This document shows, piece after piece, positions 5,228 to 8,188 of a stretch of 8,188 nucleotides of DNA. The notes beneath the pieces are model-generated. The model was not told where the DNA came from, did not search any database, and was given only the letters and a program-made list of their open reading frames with translations. The stretch is from an uncultured Methylococcaceae bacterium (GTDB lineage: Bacteria; Pseudomonadota; Gammaproteobacteria; Methylococcales; Methylomonadaceae): positions 1-8,188 of the forward strand of contig CAIMDR010000548.1 of assembly GCA_903839795.1 (NCBI GenBank). The letters are read 5' to 3'. The translations under genes were made by a program, and so were the position numbers. Position 1 is the stretch's first letter. Every line of letters starts with the position of its first letter.

Positions 5228-7153
5228 TTAATGTAGTTGACTCAAAAAAGACGGATCAATTCGACAGCCACCGACCTCGGGATGATCCAACACATCCTGC
5301 TCAAAATCCCGATAAGTGGGTAACTGAAAGGCAATACGGTTAATTTTTCCGCCCGAGAACTCAAATTCCATTGCCCCGCCTTTGGAGCGTGGACTGCCCT
5401 CTTTAGTCGTAAATAACAAAATACCGCCATTAGCCGCCGTCTTACCCTGTTGATCAGAAAGTGTGCGGGCGCAACTGAGTTCATTAATAGATAATCCGGC
5501 AAAAACTTGTACCAACTGGTGTGCGCTAACAATAACACCACTCCCTGGAATAGGTGCGGGTGCCGGCACAGACACCGAGGGTACTGGCGGGATTGTCCCG
5601 GCAGGATTGGGTATTGTTACTGTTGCAGGCTCAGAAACTGTCGCGGATGCGGCAACCGGCTCCACCGATGGAGGAGCCAATAATTTCTCCAAACCAAAAT
5701 CACCTAAATGATTTTGCAACAAAACACTCCCATCGCCATTGGTGGTCGTCGCCAACAAAGGAAACAACTGCTGCTCCATTTCGCTCTTGTTGGGGTTTTT
5801 AAGTACCGAAATCAGTTGCCGCTCAATTGATTTAAGCGGTGTAAAAAACTGTTCCTTTTTCTGCCCCGAGTCTTCAATCTGTTTCCAGTCTGCCGGTAAA
5901 TTGACCGGTAACCCCATGGCTTTCATAACCGCATAATCATCCGCAATCAGGCACAAACCAAAATCCTTGGCGCGATAGCCTTCCATAACCTTAAGCGGAA
6001 TCTCTCCACTCATCGCTTTTTGTGGCGGTGTGTTGTAATTTTTCCAATCACTGTTATTGGCTAAAAAATAATAAATAAAGGCATTTCTATCAAACTTATT
6101 AAAGCCCAAATCCTTCATGACCAGCTTTATTTTTCGGCAATTACCTTCTACTTCCTCGTAGTTATTCCAGTTGGGTTTTAGATTCGGCTTGGCAGGATGC
6201 TTTGATTCCTCAATCAGCTGCAACAGCTTCACTTCACCCTTGCCCGATTTAATGGGTGAGTAGCCAATTTCCTCCAGCGATAAATCCCGCGCATCAGGAA
6301 TACCCTCCGGCGTTGTCTTTAACAACAAGGATGGAATAATTTCCGGATAAATTTTTAGCTCGCCTAGCGGCTGGGTATCGGAACCCAGTAGATTAATACC
6401 CCCTTCAGCTACTGCATAAACCTTAAATAGTGTGTAATTAAGTGCACCGGTTTTTCCCGAAAAAGTAACAATAGCCGGCAATGAATGTGATTCTGAACTG
6501 TGCTTTACTGACGTAGGCGATGGAGCGGCAGTGACTGCCGGATTGCTTTTCGCCCATTGCCCCGCAAACTGCCCCACTACGGCAACGCCTATACCCACGC
6601 CGGTTAACGCCAATAAATTACTGGCCGTTGTCACATCACCGACCAAACCTGACACATCCACATCACTGTTGGCACTGGAAATAAAACTATAATCAACGAG
6701 CGTTTCTTTACCTAAATCCAGACGCATCCAAGGGGTCAGGGTGATTTTTTTAGCATCAAATTTAAAATTACATTTACCTGATGTCGCTTGATACGAAAAA
6801 CCAGCGGCTTCATTATTAAATTTGAGACCCTCATTCCGTACCGTAAAAATAAGCGCGGAAGACAAATCACCCTTCTCATAAGAAGGCGTCATATTGCTGC
6901 AACCACTCTTTGAGGCATTATCACCTTTAAAATCAAAATCCGAAATCAACCGCACATAGTAATCATCGCCATCAATGACCTGAAACCCGGGTAACGGTTG
7001 AAATTGATGAGGCTGGGTTAATTGCGCAGACTGGGGATCATTTGCCTGAGCCGAAGGATAATCAATGGCAATTTGCCGTGTGGGTGCGCAGCCTGCCAAC
7101 ATAACACTAACAACCACACTAAATTTAAAAGATGAAACAAAACGAATCGACAT
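5228..7153 (-). CDS. Large modular lipoprotein of unknown function
   Basis: I do not recognise this 641-residue protein. It begins with a lipoprotein signal peptide: basic Arg4/Lys10, a hydrophobic stretch, and the lipobox LAGC with lipidated Cys22. The following residues are Ala-Pro, not Asp, so Lol sorting to the outer membrane is expected. A beta-rich segment spans about 50-280 and contains a Gly-rich hydrophobic stretch at 178-198 (LTGVGIGVAVVGQFAGQW), a glycine-zipper-like pattern. A helical, charged region covers about 285-492. A Pro/Ala/Val linker runs 494-538 (bases 5540-5674), and a compact C-terminal segment covers 540-641. Six further cysteines fall in pairs (85/128, 339/401, 561/630), suiting periplasmic disulfides. 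The ATG has AAGG eight bases upstream. Neighbours do not explain its job, and I see no terminator after it. An envelope or adhesion-related role is possible but unsupported. Confidence 0.85.
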   Translation of the reverse strand: MSIRFVSSFKFSVVVSVMLAGCAPTRQIAIDYPSAQANDPQSAQLTQPHQFQPLPGFQVIDGDDYYVRLISDFDFKGDNASKSGCSNMTPSYEKGDLSSALIFTVRNEGLKFNNEAAGFSYQATSGKCNFKFDAKKITLTPWMRLDLGKETLVDYSFISSANSDVDVSGLVGDVTTASNLLALTGVGIGVAVVGQFAGQWAKSNPAVTAAPSPTSVKHSSESHSLPAIVTFSGKTGALNYTLFKVYAVAEGGINLLGSDTQPLGELKIYPEIIPSLLLKTTPEGIPDARDLSLEEIGYSPIKSGKGEVKLLQLIEESKHPAKPNLKPNWNNYEEVEGNCRKIKLVMKDLGFNKFDRNAFIYYFLANNSDWKNYNTPPQKAMSGEIPLKVMEGYRAKDFGLCLIADDYAVMKAMGLPVNLPADWKQIEDSGQKKEQFFTPLKSIERQLISVLKNPNKSEMEQQLFPLLATTTNGDGSVLLQNHLGDFGLEKLLAPPSVEPVAASATVSEPATVTIPNPAGTIPPVPSVSVPAPAPIPGSGVIVSAHQLVQVFAGLSINELSCARTLSDQQGKTAANGGILLFTTKEGSPRSKGGAMEFEFSGGKINRIAFQLPTYRDFEQDVLDHPEVGGCRIDPSFLSQLH

Positions 7154-7525
7154 GCTTTAAACCTTATGCCGCAAGTCATACGGCGAATCAAGCTGGAAAA
7201 AAAGAAAATGATAGGGCTTACACGGCGCTTTTGTCATGCTTTATTTTTGACATACTGAATTATGCTGATAGACAGCCCGTTAACTAATGGATATTTTCAA
7301 TTAACGCCTTCCACGTTTTCTCGCTTTGCATCAACTTTATTTATACAAAGGCTATTTCCTGTCAGGCTGTTTAATCTTCATAACCGGCTTTTCCCGATTT
7401 TACTATTGACACAAAAATACAAGTCATTCATCAAGCCGATATAGCCACTCCTGAATTTTTCCCACATTTTAAATTGATACCATGTAAAATTAAGATTATG
7501 TATTTCGTAATTTTAGGATATAAAA
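7154..7525. other. Intergenic region between divergent lipoprotein and hslV genes
   Basis: These 372 AT-rich bases separate the lipoprotein gene (leftward) from hslV (rightward) and should hold both promoters. On the plus strand TTGATA (7474-7479) and TATGTA (7497-7502) are spaced 17 bases apart and could serve hslV. A perfect TTGACA at 7406-7411 has no good -10 at the right distance. An AGGA site at 7515-7518 precedes the hslV GTG by seven bases. A 60-codon plus-strand frame at 7262-7444 has no ribosome binding site and reads as chance. No hairpin terminator or RNA gene was recognised. Confidence 0.5.
7474..7502 (+). promoter_or_regulatory. Weak candidate promoter of hslV
   Basis: TTGATA (4 of 6 to the -35) and TATGTA (3 of 6 to the -10) are 17 bases apart just upstream of hslV. 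A second -10-like TAAAAT at 7485-7490 matches better but has no -35. hslVU is a heat-shock operon in E. coli, yet I found no convincing CTTGAA/CCCCAT sigma32 pair here. Confidence 0.22.
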
Positions 7526-8071
7526 GTGTTTAGAGGAACAACCATACTTTCAGTACGTCGGGGCGACAAAGTTGTGATTGGCGGCGATGGCCAAGTCACC
7601 TTGGGCAATACCGTCATGAAAGGCAACGCGCGTAAAGTTCGCCGCCTGTATCATGACAAAGTCATTGCCGGCTTTGCCGGTGCAACAGCCGATGCCTTCA
7701 CCTTATTTGAACACTTTGAAGGTAAGCTTGAAAAACATCGTGGCAATTTAACCAGAGCCGCTGTTGAAATGGCCAAAGACTGGCGTACAGACCGTGCCTT
7801 ACGCAAACTGGAAGCATTGCTAACCATTGCCGATGCCAGAACCTCATTAATTATTTCCGGTACGGGTGATGTTATCGAACCCGAATTTGACTTGATGGCA
7901 ATTGGTTCAGGCGGTGCTTTTGCCCAAGCGGCAGCACGCGCCCTACTGGAAAACACCAACCTGAGTGCGCGCGAAATTGTTGAAAGGTCTTTAAATATAG
8001 CTGCTGATATCTGTATTTATACCAATCACAATCTGCGCATAGAAGAACTAGACGCAGAACCTAATGAGTAA
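7526..8071 (+). CDS. hslV: ATP-dependent protease HslV, peptidase subunit of HslUV (ClpQ)
   Basis: This 181-residue N-terminal threonine peptidase forms the proteasome-like core that degrades cytoplasmic proteins fed by the HslU ATPase. The start is a GTG. An in-frame stop lies four codons upstream, so no longer start exists, and AGGA is seven bases before it. The four-residue propeptide MFRG precedes TTILSVRR, so catalytic Thr is Thr5 after processing. Asp21 in GGDGQ and Lys37 in NARKVRR correspond to the conserved Asp17 and Lys33 of the mature enzyme. [38 protein letters not shown] and ICIYTNH are all classic HslV signatures. Length is normal. Its partner hslU should follow immediately, but only five codons of a plausible start are seen (from 8076), so the HslUV pair may be broken here. 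Confidence 0.97.
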   Translation: MFRGTTILSVRRGDKVVIGGDGQVTLGNTVMKGNARKVRRLYHDKVIAGFAGATADAFTLFEHFEGKLEKHRGNLTRAAVEMAKDWRTDRALRKLEALLTIADARTSLIISGTGDVIEPEFDLMAIGSGGAFAQAAARALLENTNLSAREIVERSLNIAADICIYTNHNLRIEELDAEPNE

Positions 8072-8075
8072 AAGC

Positions 8076-8159
8076 ATGACACACATGACTGGGCATTTCT
8101 GCTCCTTGATCCGCGATCGTACCCGGATATCTGAAGCCAGTATCCACGCCTCGCCGTAA
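8076..8159 (+). pseudogene. hslU: Possible hslU start, diverging after about five codons
   Basis: Four bases after the hslV stop an ATG opens with Met-Thr-His-Met-Thr. HslU proteins commonly begin with a Met-Thr-x-Met-Thr-Pro-Arg-Glu type sequence, and hslU normally follows hslV directly. From codon six the frame reads GHFCSLIRDRTR, which has no resemblance to the expected PREIVHELDKHI, and it stops at TAA 8157-8159 after 27 codons. The simplest reading is that hslU is interrupted at about 8090. A chance start codon, or a chimeric assembly join, would look the same. Confidence 0.4.
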
Positions 8160-8188
8160 ACGGGAGGTTAACAAGAGGCAAATTACCC
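8091..8188. mobile_element. Foreign-looking sequence at the hslU junction, possible end of an insertion element
   Basis: The last 98 bases break the expected hslU frame and look richer in GC than the intergenic DNA nearby. They carry a small inverted repeat, atccg (8109-8113) with cggat (8124-8128). On the minus strand there is a strong AAGGAG site (8107-8102) five bases before an ATG (8096-8094), which opens only 11 codons before a stop at the hslV end. No transposase is in view, no direct repeat can be tested because the other end is missing, and I do not recognise the termini. The call rests on the disrupted hslU start. Confidence 0.3.

Noticed and set aside
5463..5802. Overlapping plus-strand frames of 82 codons opposite the lipoprotein gene
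   Set aside because: They follow the codon bias and Pro/Ala linker of the minus-strand gene; no ribosome binding site or protein-like features are seen.
7406..7434. Perfect TTGACA at 7406-7411 as the hslV promoter
   Set aside because: The hexamer 17 bases downstream is CATCAA, a poor -10, and it lies over 100 bases from the start codon.
7262..7444. 60-codon plus-strand frame in the intergenic region
   Set aside because: No ribosome binding site, AT-rich composition and an unstructured product; it lies where promoters are expected.
7450..7470. Possible sigma32 heat-shock promoter (cctgaa followed by cccacat)
   Set aside because: The spacing is only 5 bases instead of about 11-15, and both boxes are imperfect.
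7651..7959. 102-codon minus-strand frame
   Set aside because: It is antisense to hslV, whose identity is certain.
1..8188. tRNA, rRNA, riboswitch or CRISPR array
   Set aside because: No cloverleaf arms, conserved rRNA segments or regularly spaced repeats were seen by eye; nearly all the sequence is explained by protein genes.

Overview
The window reads as a piece of a gammaproteobacterial chromosome of moderate to low GC, most likely from a methanotroph or close relative (Methylococcales). Two things suggest this: a 132-residue bacteriohemerythrin that closely resembles, from memory, the Methylococcus capsulatus protein, and a gammaproteobacterial-type hslV. The genus cannot be read from the sequence.

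Positions 1-4630 hold an aa3-type (A-family) cytochrome c oxidase operon on the minus strand. Its transcription order is ctaC (subunit II with a fused cytochrome c domain), ctaD (subunit I), a 32-codon single-membrane-segment protein, ctaG/cox11 (CuB insertion) and ctaE (subunit III). A likely promoter and a CRP/FNR-like palindrome lie upstream of ctaC, and a strong bidirectional hairpin terminator closes the operon at 42-81. The small gene overlaps cox11 by ATGA, and a 10-bp inverted repeat sits between ctaD and the small gene. The two catalytic subunits keep their metal ligands, and subunit I keeps its proton-channel residues.

Positions 4696-5225 hold the bacteriohemerythrin gene, also on the minus strand, with its own terminator and a TTGACA promoter. 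It binds O2 through a di-iron site and lies directly upstream of the O2-consuming oxidase, so the neighbourhood has an oxygen-handling theme.

Positions 5228-7153 encode a 641-residue lipoprotein that I do not recognise. It has a lipobox, a Gly-rich hydrophobic segment, a Pro/Ala linker and six further cysteines falling two per segment. It is the largest unexplained gene here.

Positions 7154-7525 are intergenic between this gene and hslV, which diverge. hslV (7526-8071, plus strand) encodes the HslUV protease subunit. Four bases after it an ORF starts Met-Thr-His-Met-Thr, as expected for hslU, but the sequence then stops resembling HslU and meets a stop codon. This suggests an insertion or rearrangement at about 8090, with foreign sequence running to the window end. 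No tRNA, rRNA or CRISPR array was seen.
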